This document shows positions 48,838-57,274 of a stretch of 64,000 bases of DNA, piece after piece. Every line of letters starts with the position of its first letter. The stretch's first letter is position 1. This DNA is from Amycolatopsis saalfeldensis (GTDB lineage Bacteria > Actinomycetota > Actinomycetes > Mycobacteriales > Pseudonocardiaceae), in NCBI RefSeq assembly GCF_900110575.1, contig NZ_FOEF01000014.1:62001-126000 (forward strand). Direction: 5' to 3'. A program made the position numbers and the translations under genes. Below the pieces are notes generated by a model, which was not told where the DNA came from, ran no database searches, and saw only the letters and a list, made by a program, of their open reading frames with translations.

Positions 48838-50494
48838 GGCGTGACCTCCGAAACGGCGGTCAGCGCGGGCGCACGGGGCGGCACGACGGGCATTCCCAAG
48901 GCCGTCTTGCGCGGCACCCACGCGCTCGGCTTGCACGCGTCCTTGCACTTGCCCTCGGTGGAACAGCACAGCGAGCAGATCGTGCCGCCGTGGAACGGGC
49001 AGGTCGCCATGTCGCTGACGTCGTAGCTGCCTTCACACACCGTGCACGGCAGCTCCGTCGCGTCGGCCGGCAGCTCCGAAACCCGCGCGACGTACCAGCG
49101 GCCGCGCGTCGCGAGCGCCACCAGCGGCGGCAGCACGAACGCGAGCACCAGCGCGAGGAACGGCGAAAGCGCGGCCATGGCGGTCCCGAACGCGCCGTAG
49201 TAGGCGACCATCGACACACCGCCGGCCACGACCATCGAGCCGAAGCCGACCGGGTTCACGTTGTACAGGTGCGCGCGGTGGAAGACGAGGTCCGCCGGAG
49301 CGAGCTTGAGCAGCTTCCGGTTGATCACCAGGTCCGACACCATCGCGGCGATCCACGCGACGCCGACGTTCGAGTACCAGGCGAGCACCTCGACGATGTG
49401 GCTGAAGATGTCCAGCTCCATCAGCACCAGCGCCAGCCCGACCTGGAGGAACACCCAGGCGGCGCGGCCGGGGTGGCGGTGCAGCAGCCGGGAGAAGAAG
49501 TTCGACCAGGACAGCGAGCCCGAGTAGGTGTTCATGATGTTGATCTTGATCTGCGACAGCAGCACGAGGACCCCGGCGAGCACCAGCGCGACCGTGTGGT
49601 TGCCGGTCAGCCGCTCGTAGACGGCGGTGAACAGGTCCACCGGCACGGCCACCTGCGACGGGCCGAGCTTCGTCGCCGCGTAGCCGACCAGCAGCGTCGA
49701 GGCGAAGAAGATGCCGACGGCGAACAGCGCGAACCCCGGGCCGCCCATGATCACCGCGAGCCGCCAGCGGCCCCGGTTCTTCGGTGTCGGATCGGGCATC
49801 AGCCGCAGGTAGTCGCCCTGCTCCCCCACCTGCGTGGCCAGCGAGAGCTGCGCGGCGGCGATGGTGAACACCGCCAGCACGGTCAGCCCCGCGAGCCCGG
49901 CGGGCGAGACCGTGGCGGGGTGGACCATGTTGTGCCCGGCGTCCGGCGCGGTCGCCGCGGTGCCGATGGCGAGCCCGATCAACGCGATCCACAGCGGCCA
50001 GGTCCAGGCCTGGAACTTCGAGCTGAACGTCATCCCGTACAGCGTCAGCGGGATCATCACCGCGGAAACGACCACATAGGACAAACGAAGACCGAGCCCA
50101 GTCAGCGCGGTCACCGCCTGCGCCATGATCGCGCCCTCGTAGGCGAGGAAGATCAGCGTGTACGTCGCGTAGACCAGCGAGGTCAGCGTCGAACCGAGGT
50201 AGCCGAACCCGGAACCCCGGGTGAGCAGGTCGATGTCGACGTGCCTTCGCGTGATGGCGAACGCGATCACCAGCGTCAGCGGCAGCGTGACCGCCGCGGC
50301 GACGAGAAACCCGATCAGCGCCAGCGGCAGGAGCAGCCCGCGTTCACGAACGCCGCGTCGAGCGCGTACCCCGCCATGGCCGAGATCCCGACCAGGCAGC
50401 TGAGGAACACCATCCACGGCGACCATTTCCGGAACGACGCCGGTGTGTAACGCAGTGAGTAGTCTTCCATGTGCGGGTTGTCAGCGAGCCCCAT
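48834..50494 (-). pseudogene. NCS1-family permease with Cys-rich C-terminal tail, one-base frameshift
   Basis: Nucleobase/allantoin-type transporter with 12 helices. ATG 50494 has GGAAGGAG upstream; the frame reads MGLADNPHMEDYSLRYTPAS ... ALDAAFVNAG and then hits a stop, while the rest (LLLPLALIGFLVAAAV onward) is in another frame. Adding one G to the GGG run at 50337-50339 joins them into a 553-residue protein with normal NCS1 sequence, so this is either a sequencing error or a recent inactivating deletion. The last 72 residues after the final helix hold eight cysteines and one His (C-x2-C-x11-C-x7-C-x2-CC-x5-C-x3-C), a zinc- or Fe-S-like module unusual for the family. First gene of the amidase operon. 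Confidence 0.85.
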
Positions 50495-50644
50495 GTCCGC
50501 TCCTTCCGGCCGGCTGGGCCGAAAGCTAGGAACGGAGTATTGCCGGGGTGTATCGGCGCGAGTTGCGCGCGGTTACGCCACAGCGAGAGCGTCGATCATG
50601 CGCTGACGTGGGGATTCCCGCGGGAAGATCACGGAAACGCCGGT

Positions 50645-50677
50645 TCGCGGGCCGATTCTGCGCCGACCGGCCCGCGA
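50645..50677 (-). terminator. Terminator after the acyl-CoA dehydrogenase gene
   Basis: TCGCGGGCCG (50645-50654) pairs with CGGCCCGCGA (50668-50677) around 13 bases, 17 bases downstream of the acyl-CoA dehydrogenase stop. The rest of 50495-50693 should hold the promoter of the permease operon; no convincing -10/-35 pair was seen. Confidence 0.6.
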
Positions 50678-50693
50678 GGGCGTCAGGGGTTCG

Positions 50694-52415
50694 TCACGGA
50701 TTCATCGCGTAGGCGCCGGAAAGCCCGCGCACCATCGTCCACACGCGATCGAACCGCTCGGCGTCGACCACCGGCTTGCGCAGCGCCGACAGCGCGATCT
50801 TCTGCTGCGCCTCGGTGGAGCCGGCCTTGCCGTTGAGGTCGACGGCGGCGAGGCTGAAGTCCTGCACCAGCACGGCGAAGATCTGGTCGACGACGTCGGC
50901 CTCGATGCCGGTCAGCTCCGCCTGCTCCAGCACCAGCTGGCCGTAGACGACCAGGGTGAACAGCTCGGTCAGCGCCAGGCCGAAGTCGAGGTCCTTCTGC
51001 TGCGCCTCGTCCGGCGTGGCCTCGGTGAGCAGCTTGACCAGCGCCGCGGCCTGCTCGGTGAGCAGCGCGACGTTCGGGATGCCGGACGCCTTCTCGTACG
51101 CGGTCTTCCAGTCGTGGAAGCGGACCTTCGACAGGCCGCGCGCCGGGCCCTGGCGGAACAGGAACTCGTCGTCCGCGGCGTCGTCGCGGGTCGGCACCGG
51201 GGCGTAGTCCTGCGGCGCGAAGAGGTACGCGGGCATGAACTTCGCGATCAGCGCCAGGTTCACCGCGACCGTGCCCTCGAGCTTGGGCAGGCCGTCGATG
51301 TCGTTCTTCGCCATCGCCAGGTAGGTGTCGGCCTCGAAGCCCTTCGCGGCGACGACGTCGGCGACCAGGCCGATCACCTTCTGTGCCTCCGTGGTCACCT
51401 TCATCTTGGTGATCGGGTTGAACAGCAGATAGCGGCGGTCGTCGGGGCCGGCGGAGCGGAAGTAGTCCACGGCGCGGTCGGAGAACAGCTTCATCGCGAC
51501 CAGCCGCGCGTACGCCTCGACGAACTCGCGCCGCACGTGCGGGAAGTCGGTGACCGGATTGCCGTAGAGGACCCGGTTCTGCGCGTGCGTGATCGCCTCG
51601 TACAGCGAGTGCGTGGCCATGCCGATGCCGCCGAAGCACAGGTTGAACTTGCCGATGTTGACCGTGTTGAGCGCGGCGCTGAAGGCCTCCGCGCCGACGT
51701 GCAGGAGGTCCTCGGCGTGCACCGGGTAGTCCTCGAGCCGGAACTCCGCGACGTACATCTGCGAAGGCACCACGTTTTTCACCACGTGGTAGTTCGGGTG
51801 GTTCGAGTCGGCGTAGAAGAACACGTACTGATCGGGTCCCTCGACGCCCTCGATCCGGCCGAACACCGAGACCGTCTGCGCGCAGTTGCCGTTGCCGATG
51901 TAGTACTTCGAGCCGTTCGCGCGGTAGCTGTCACCGTCCTTGGTCAGCACCAGGTCCGACGAGTAGATGTCCGCGCCGTGGTCCTTTTCGGACAGTCCGA
52001 ACGCGCCGACGCCGCCGGCCGCGAGCGCGTCCGCGGCCCGCTTGCGCGCGACGTCGTTGCCGCTCTGCCAGACCGGGCCGAGGCCGAGGATGGTGACCTG
52101 CCACGGGTACCAGTAGTTGAGCCCGTAGAACCCGAGGATCTCCGAAAGCGCGGCGACGCGGCTGGTGTCCCAGCGCTTGTCGGGGCTGCCGTCGGCGTTC
52201 GCGGCGGGCGTCAGGAAGGTGGCGAACAGGCCCTCCTCCCCCGCGAACTCGAGGAAGTCCGCGTAGAAGACGCGGGCGTGGTAGTCCTCGGTGAGCTTCG
52301 CCTTCCCCCGCGACTCGAACCAGTCGATGGTGGCGCGCAGCAGGCGCCGGGTCTCCGGGTCGAACCGCCGCGGGTCGTAGGCTGGCGGGTTCAGCAACAG
52401 CGACGTCGCGGTCAT
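50694..52415 (-). CDS. Acyl-CoA dehydrogenase family protein
   Basis: A 573-residue flavoenzyme, longer than classical 380-residue acyl-CoA dehydrogenases because of N- and C-terminal extensions, as in FadE5-like proteins. Visible: FAD/substrate region GAFGLSEKDHGADIYSS and GSKYYIGNGNCAQTVSVFG (in part), and NRVLYGNPVTDFPHVR. The KLEGTVAVN segment probably holds the catalytic Glu. ATG 52415 follows AGGAGTG. It likely oxidises medium or long acyl-CoA; chain length is not readable. A TTACT-N4-AGTAA operator shared with the crotonyl-CoA reductase gene lies just upstream. Confidence 0.88.
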   Translation of the reverse strand: MTATSLLLNPPAYDPRRFDPETRRLLRATIDWFESRGKAKLTEDYHARVFYADFLEFAGEEGLFATFLTPAANADGSPDKRWDTSRVAALSEILGFYGLNYWYPWQVTILGLGPVWQSGNDVARKRAADALAAGGVGAFGLSEKDHGADIYSSDLVLTKDGDSYRANGSKYYIGNGNCAQTVSVFGRIEGVEGPDQYVFFYADSNHPNYHVVKNVVPSQMYVAEFRLEDYPVHAEDLLHVGAEAFSAALNTVNIGKFNLCFGGIGMATHSLYEAITHAQNRVLYGNPVTDFPHVRREFVEAYARLVAMKLFSDRAVDYFRSAGPDDRRYLLFNPITKMKVTTEAQKVIGLVADVVAAKGFEADTYLAMAKNDIDGLPKLEGTVAVNLALIAKFMPAYLFAPQDYAPVPTRDDAADDEFLFRQGPARGLSKVRFHDWKTAYEKASGIPNVALLTEQAAALVKLLTEATPDEAQQKDLDFGLALTELFTLVVYGQLVLEQAELTGIEADVVDQIFAVLVQDFSLAAVDLNGKAGSTEAQQKIALSALRKPVVDAERFDRVWTMVRGLSGAYAMNP

Positions 52416-52432
52416 GGCACTCCTGTCGGTGA

Positions 52433-52446
52433 TTACTCATCAGTAA
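52433..52446. promoter_or_regulatory. TTACT-N4-AGTAA operator of the acyl-CoA dehydrogenase gene
   Basis: TTACTCATCAGTAA has 5-base perfect arms and a 4-base spacer, 18-31 bases upstream of the start codon. It has the same arms and spacing as the site at 21423-21436, pointing to one acyl-CoA-responsive repressor. Confidence 0.6.
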
Positions 52447-52645
52447 CTTAGCAAGCGGGCCAAGTGCGGGCAAACTCACGCGACGGGAGCGGGGCGGACC
52501 AGGTAAACTGATCATGCGGTCCGCTCAGTTCTGCCTCGGGCCGTGTTGTCGACTACCACGCGCCGCGGCCGTAAAGGGTCTGCGCCGGGCAGGACAACCC
52601 TTCTCAGGTATGGAGACCAGGGCGCATCGAGCGTCCACACCGCTT

Positions 52646-54499
52646 ATGACGACTTTCACCGAACTCGGCCTGCCCGCCACCCTCGTGGACGCCCTCGCGG
52701 CGCAGGGCGTCACCGAACCGTTCCCCATCCAGGCGGCCACCCTGCCGCACACGCTCGCCGGGCGCGACGTGCTCGGCCGCGGCCGCACCGGCTCCGGCAA
52801 GACGTACGGCTTCGTGCTGCCCCTGCTCAGCCGCCTGGCCGAGGGCCCGACGCGGCGCCGCCCGGGCCGTCCGCGCGCGCTGATCCTGGCGCCCACCCGT
52901 GAGCTGGCCACCCAGATCGAGGCCGCGATCCTGCCGCTGGGCAAGGTGCTCGGCCTCAAGACCACCACGATCTTCGGCGGCGTCAGCGCCGGCCCGCAGA
53001 TCACCCGGCTGCGCGATGGCGTCGACATCGTCGTCGCCTGCCCCGGCCGGCTGGCCGACCACATGCGCCAGGGCGAGGTGAAGCTCGACCAGATCGAGAT
53101 CACCGTGCTCGACGAGGCCGACCACATGGCCGACCTGGGCTTCCTGCCCGAGGTCCGGCGCATCATGGACGCCACCCCGGAGCGCGGCCAGCGGCTGCTG
53201 TTCTCGGCGACCCTCGACGGCGGCGTCGACGTGCTGGTCAAGCGCTTCATGCACGATCCGGTCACGCACAGCGTCGACTCGGCCCAGTCGCCGGTCTCGA
53301 CCATGACCCACCACGTGCTGCACCTCGAGGAGACCCACCGGCTGCCGGTGCTGGTCGACCTCACCGCGGCGCCCGGGCGCACGCTGGTGTTCACGCGCAC
53401 GAAGCACCGCGCGAAGACCCTCACCCGCAAGCTGGTGGCCAGCGGCGTGCCCGCCGTCGAGCTGCACGGCAACCTCGGCCAGAACGCCCGGACCCGCAAC
53501 CTCGAGGCGTTCTCCTCGGGCGCGGCGAAGACGCTGGTCGCGACCGACATCGCCGCGCGCGGCATCCACGTGGACGACGTCACGCTGGTCATCCACGCCG
53601 ACCCGCCGGTCGAGCACAAGGCGTACCTGCACCGCTCGGGCCGCACCGCGCGGGCCGGCGCCTCGGGCACCGTCATCACGCTGATGACCGACGAGCAGGT
53701 GCGCGACGTGCGCGATCTCACCCGCAAGGCCGGCATCAAGCCGACCACCACGCAGATCGGCCCGGGCCACCCGCTGCTGGCGCAGCTGGCCCCGGGCGAG
53801 CGGACGTTCGACGCCTCCCCGCGCCGTCCGATCGTGGACAACCGGCCCAAGAAGGTCACCGCGGGCGGCCAGGCGGCTCCCGGCTCCCGCCGCGACGAGG
53901 ACGAACGTCCCCCTCGCGGCCGCGGCCGCCGTGGCGCTGGTGGCCCCACCGGCGAAAACCGCGGAGGCGCTGGCGCCCGCGCCGCGGCCTCAGCCCGCCG
54001 AGACGACGGCGGCCGTCAGCGCTCCGGCGGCCGCGGCTCCGCTGGTGCGGCCACGGGCCGCGGGTCGGGTCGCACCGGCGACTTCGCCACCGACTCAGCC
54101 CGCTCCGGCGGCCGTGGGTCGGGTCGCACCGGCGACTTCGCCACCGACACCGGCCGCTCCGGCGGCCGTTCGGGCTCCCGCGGCTCGCGCCTGGAGTACA
54201 CGACCGAGACCGGCTCGGACCGCCGTGACGACACGCGGCAGGGCCGTTCGCGCGGCCAGTCCGGTGCCGGTCAGGCCGGTGGCCGCTCGGGTTCCGGCGG
54301 CCGCGGCGCGGCACCGGCCCGCAACGGCCAGGCCCCGGTCCGGTCCGGTCAGCGGGCCCAGCAGCCGCCCGCCCGCTCCGCTTCCGGCGGCTCCCAGCGT
54401 GGCGCGGCCCCGGCCCGTTCCGGTGGCGGCCAGCCCCGCGGCGGCGCGGCGGCCTTCTCCTCGGGCACCCGCGCGGGTGGCCGTCGCTCCGACCGCTGA
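52646..54499 (+). CDS. DEAD-box RNA helicase with RG/SG-rich tail
   Basis: A 617-residue ATP-dependent RNA helicase. Core motifs: Q motif (EPFPIQAATLP), motif I GRTGSGKT (46-53), PTRELA, VLDEADHM, SAT, and HRSGRTARAG. The core ends near residue 375; the remaining 240 residues are a disordered basic tail rich in RG, SGG and AR, containing an 18-residue tandem duplication (GRTGDFATD units). ATG 52646 was chosen because it starts the usual MTTFTELGLP sequence; ATG 52610 is an alternative. The 200-base leader upstream could carry cold- or growth-responsive control, but no specific element was recognised. Confidence 0.92.
   Translation: MTTFTELGLPATLVDALAAQGVTEPFPIQAATLPHTLAGRDVLGRGRTGSGKTYGFVLPLLSRLAEGPTRRRPGRPRALILAPTRELATQIEAAILPLGKVLGLKTTTIFGGVSAGPQITRLRDGVDIVVACPGRLADHMRQGEVKLDQIEITVLDEADHMADLGFLPEVRRIMDATPERGQRLLFSATLDGGVDVLVKRFMHDPVTHSVDSAQSPVSTMTHHVLHLEETHRLPVLVDLTAAPGRTLVFTRTKHRAKTLTRKLVASGVPAVELHGNLGQNARTRNLEAFSSGAAKTLVATDIAARGIHVDDVTLVIHADPPVEHKAYLHRSGRTARAGASGTVITLMTDEQVRDVRDLTRKAGIKPTTTQIGPGHPLLAQLAPGERTFDASPRRPIVDNRPKKVTAGGQAAPGSRRDEDERPPRGRGRRGAGGPTGENRGGAGARAAASARRDDGGRQRSGGRGSAGAATGRGSGRTGDFATDSARSGGRGSGRTGDFATDTGRSGGRSGSRGSRLEYTTETGSDRRDDTRQGRSRGQSGAGQAGGRSGSGGRGAAPARNGQAPVRSGQRAQQPPARSASGGSQRGAAPARSGGGQPRGGAAAFSSGTRAGGRRSDR
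54061..54148 (+). repeat. 54-bp tandem duplication in the helicase tail
   Basis: A 33-base block (beginning GGGTCGGGTCGCACC, ending TTCGCCACCGAC) occurs at 54062-54094 and again at 54116-54148, giving a period of 54 bases or 18 residues, in frame. Confidence 0.85.
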
Positions 54500-54514
54500 T
54501 CCGAAACGCTCGAC

Positions 54515-54552
54515 GAAGCAGGCCCGTGGGGTTCGCCCCGCGGGCCTGCTTC
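54515..54552 (+). terminator. Rho-independent terminator with TTCG loop
   Basis: A 17-bp stem with one G-T wobble (GAAGCAGGCCCG... at 54515-54531 with 54536-54552) closes on the tetraloop TTCG and is followed by TTTT within a few bases. It lies between the convergent helicase and YdcF-like genes. Confidence 0.88.
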
Positions 54553-54568
54553 TTTTCCGGCGGAACGC

Positions 54569-55558
54569 TCAGCTGAGCAGAGCCAGCGCCGCCGGGCCCG
54601 CCGCGAGCACGAAACAGGCCGCCGCATTGGTCTTCCGGTACTGCACCAGCAGGGCGACGAACTCGCGCAAGAAGGCGCTCGGCACGAAGTACGAGGCCGT
54701 CCTGGCGCCGATGACGTCCAGGCGCAGCCCCAGCCGGCGGGCGAGCACCGCGGTGCGGAAGACGTGGTAGTTGTTCGTCACCGCGAGGACACGGCCGGTG
54801 AAACCGCGCTCCCCCAGCAAGGCGACGCTGTAGCGCAGGTTTTCGTCCGTGGTCGTGGCCCGGTCCTCCAGCACGACCTGCGCCGCGGGCACCCCCGCGG
54901 CCACCAGGTAGCCCGCCATCGCGGCGGCCTCGGACTTCAGCTCGTCCGGGCCCTGGCCGCCGGAGACCACCACCAGCGCCTCCGGGCACCGGCGCCAGAA
55001 GACCACGGCCCGGTCCAGCCGGCTCGCCAGCAGCGGCGGCACCCGGTCGCCCAGCAGGCCCGAGCCCAGCACGATCACGGCGTCCGCGCGGGCACGGCGC
55101 TTCACGCGGCTGTAGAGCACCGAGTACAGCAGCAGCGCGGTGAACACGAAGGCCAGGTAGCCCGCGACCAGCAGCGCCGAAAGCGCGACCACCACCAGCC
55201 ACTGCGGGTGCCCGAACCACAACGCCGTCAGGGCCACGGCGAAGACCGCCAGCAAACCCAGCCCGGCCAGCAGCGAGAGCAGGTTCGCCACGCGGTGGCC
55301 CTCGCGCCGCCACATCACCACGCCGTTCGCGACCAGCGCCCACGGCAGCACCAGCGCGGACATCAACGCCAGCACCAGGAACAGGGTCAGCACCACGCTC
55401 TGCAGCCAGCTGACGCGGCCGAGCTGCCCGAGCAGCCACAGCCCGGTCAGCACCAGCGCGACGGCGAACCACACCGCGTTGCCCAACCGCCGCGGCTCGC
55501 GCAGGAACCGCACCAAGAAGATCAGGACGGCGATCAGCGCGAGGACCCCGGAGAACAT
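54569..55558 (-). CDS. YdcF/DUF218-family membrane protein
   Basis: A 329-residue protein with about five membrane helices in the first 150 residues, then a DUF218 domain (ADAVIVLGSGLLGDRVPPLL; LVVVSGGQGPDEL; EDRATTTDENLRYS; VLAVTNNYHVFRTAVLARRLG, in part). Members such as SanA/ElyC are linked to cell-envelope integrity; the reaction is unknown. Starts ATG 55558; no partner gene in the same direction immediately upstream, since the ABC permease ends 34 bases away in the same orientation. Confidence 0.85.
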   Translation of the reverse strand: MFSGVLALIAVLIFLVRFLREPRRLGNAVWFAVALVLTGLWLLGQLGRVSWLQSVVLTLFLVLALMSALVLPWALVANGVVMWRREGHRVANLLSLLAGLGLLAVFAVALTALWFGHPQWLVVVALSALLVAGYLAFVFTALLLYSVLYSRVKRRARADAVIVLGSGLLGDRVPPLLASRLDRAVVFWRRCPEALVVVSGGQGPDELKSEAAAMAGYLVAAGVPAAQVVLEDRATTTDENLRYSVALLGERGFTGRVLAVTNNYHVFRTAVLARRLGLRLDVIGARTASYFVPSAFLREFVALLVQYRKTNAAACFVLAAGPAALALLS

Positions 55559-55592
55559 GACCGGGGATTCTCGCAGGGGGTGGGCTTACCCG

Positions 55593-56486
55593 TCAGAGTG
55601 ACGCCGTGAGGCCTCGCGCGCGCAGCACCGCGCGCTCCGCCGGGCGGAACACCAGCAGCTCGATGCCGACCCCCACCAGCATGATCAGGAAGATCGCCGC
55701 GATCACCTTTTCGATGGCGTTCAGCGACGAGCCCTGGTTCAGGTACGCGCCGAGCCCGATGCCCAGCTGGGGCGACAGCGCGATCAGCTCGGCCGCCATC
55801 AGCGACCGCCACGAGAACGCCCAGCCCTGCTTCAGCCCGGCGAGGAACCCGGGCAGCGCCGCGGGCAGCAGGATGTGGCGCGCGGACGAAAACCGCCCGG
55901 CCCCCATCACCTGGCCGACGCGCGGCAGGATCGGCGGGATCTGGTCGATGCCCGAGACGAGCCCGTTCGCGATCGAGGGCACCGAGCCGAGCAGCACGAC
56001 GAAGTAGATGGCGCCGTCGTTGATGCCGAACCAGAGGATCGCGGCCGGCACCCAGGCCACCGACGGCAGGCTCTGCAGCCCGGTCAGCAACGGCCCGATC
56101 GCCGCCCGCACCACCCGCACCTTGGCCACGAGCAGGCCGAGCGGCGTGCCGATGACCACCCCGGCGGCGAAGCCGAGCGCGGCGCGGTGCACCGAGGTCC
56201 AGACGTACTCGAAGACATCGCCGCTGACGAGCCGTTCCCAGAACTCGTCCCACACCGCGAGCGGCGCGGGCAGGTAGGTCTCCGGCCAGAACGCCGCGGC
56301 CCACAGCACCTGCCAGATGACCACCAGCAGCACCAGGGCGAGCACCGGCGGGAGGAAGCCCCAGGCGAAGCGCTTCCAGAAGCCCCGGTGCGGTTCCCCG
56401 GCCGGTGCGTCGAGGGCGTCGAGCCCAGCACTGACGGCGTCGACGGCGGCGTCGTCGGCGGCAGCGGACCGGTCAAGCGGCGCCAT
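55593..56486 (-). CDS. ABC transporter permease, sulfonate/nitrate/taurine type
   Basis: A 297-residue permease with six or so helices and the coupling segment LPGFLAGLKQGWAFSWRSLMAAEL (in part: GLKQGWAFSWRSLMAAE), typical of SsuC/TauC-type proteins. Its ATG overlaps the end of the ATPase gene by 14 bases, so translation is coupled. The N-terminal 35 residues are a soluble Asp/Ala-rich extension. Confidence 0.9.
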   Translation of the reverse strand: MAPLDRSAAADDAAVDAVSAGLDALDAPAGEPHRGFWKRFAWGFLPPVLALVLLVVIWQVLWAAAFWPETYLPAPLAVWDEFWERLVSGDVFEYVWTSVHRAALGFAAGVVIGTPLGLLVAKVRVVRAAIGPLLTGLQSLPSVAWVPAAILWFGINDGAIYFVVLLGSVPSIANGLVSGIDQIPPILPRVGQVMGAGRFSSARHILLPAALPGFLAGLKQGWAFSWRSLMAAELIALSPQLGIGLGAYLNQGSSLNAIEKVIAAIFLIMLVGVGIELLVFRPAERAVLRARGLTASL

Positions 56487-57264
56487 GGGTACTGATCACC
56501 TCTCGCAGGTGCCCGGTGATTTCCTCGGTCAGCTCCTCGGCGTCGGCCAGCGGCACGTCGCCCCACTCGCGCACGACCCGGCCGGGCCGCGAGGACAGCA
56601 GGACCACGCGCTGGCCGAGCCGGACCGCCTCGCGCACGTCGTGGGTCACGAACAGCACCGAGGTGCCGGTGCTGCGGTAGACGCGCAGCAGTTCGCCCTG
56701 CAGGACGTCGCGGGTGATGGCGTCGAGCGCGGCGAACGGCTCGTCCATCAGCAGCAGCGCCTGCTCCGGGTCCCCGCCGACGCGGTGGGTCGCGGCGAGC
56801 GCGCGGGCCAGCGCGACGCGTTGGCGCATCCCGCCGGAAAGCTCGTGCGGCCGCTTGTTCCCGGCGCCCTTGAGCCGGACCAGGTCCAGCAGCTCGGCGG
56901 CCTTCGCGCGGCGCTCGGCGCGGCCGAAACCCGCCAGCCGCAACGGAAGCTCGACGTTGCGGCTCGCGGTCAGCCACGGCATCAGCGCGGCCTCCTGGAA
57001 CATCACCGCGGGCCGCGACGTGTTCAGCGTGATCTGCCCCGACGACGGCGCGTCCAGACCCGCCACCAGGTTCAGCAGCGTGCTCTTGCCGCAGCCGGAC
57101 GCGCCGAGCAGGCAGACGAACTCGCCCGGCGCGACCTCCAGGTCCACCCCGTCCAGCGCGACCACCGCGCGCCCGGCCGGGCCGAACGCCTTGCCGACGC
57201 CGTCGAGCCGCACCGCCGCCGCGCCGGTGAAACTCGTCCGTCCACTGGGGAGGGTCGTGGTCAT
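56473..57264 (-). CDS. ABC transporter ATP-binding protein, sulfonate/nitrate/taurine type
   Basis: A 263-residue ATPase: Walker A GASGCGKST at 54-62, signature ELSGGMRQRVALARAL, Walker B LLLMDEPFAALD, and VTHDVREAV with the switch His. The FAALD segment after Walker B is typical of the SsuB/TauB/NrtD group. ATG 57264 lies 10 bases after the stop of the binding-protein gene. Confidence 0.93.
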   Translation of the reverse strand: MTTTLPSGRTSFTGAAAVRLDGVGKAFGPAGRAVVALDGVDLEVAPGEFVCLLGASGCGKSTLLNLVAGLDAPSSGQITLNTSRPAVMFQEAALMPWLTASRNVELPLRLAGFGRAERRAKAAELLDLVRLKGAGNKRPHELSGGMRQRVALARALAATHRVGGDPEQALLLMDEPFAALDAITRDVLQGELLRVYRSTGTSVLFVTHDVREAVRLGQRVVLLSSRPGRVVREWGDVPLADAEELTEEITGHLREVISTHGAA

Positions 57265-57274
57265 CGCGGGTTCC

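Noticed and set aside
50349..50426. Start of the NCS1 permease at about 50426
   Set aside because: The first codons of that frame are out of frame with the true N-terminus, which begins at ATG 50494 with a good ribosome site; a frameshift explains both pieces.
50471..50836. 121-codon + strand frame upstream of the permease operon
   Set aside because: Overlaps the permease N-terminus, a terminator and the dehydrogenase 3' end in antisense; no supporting signal.
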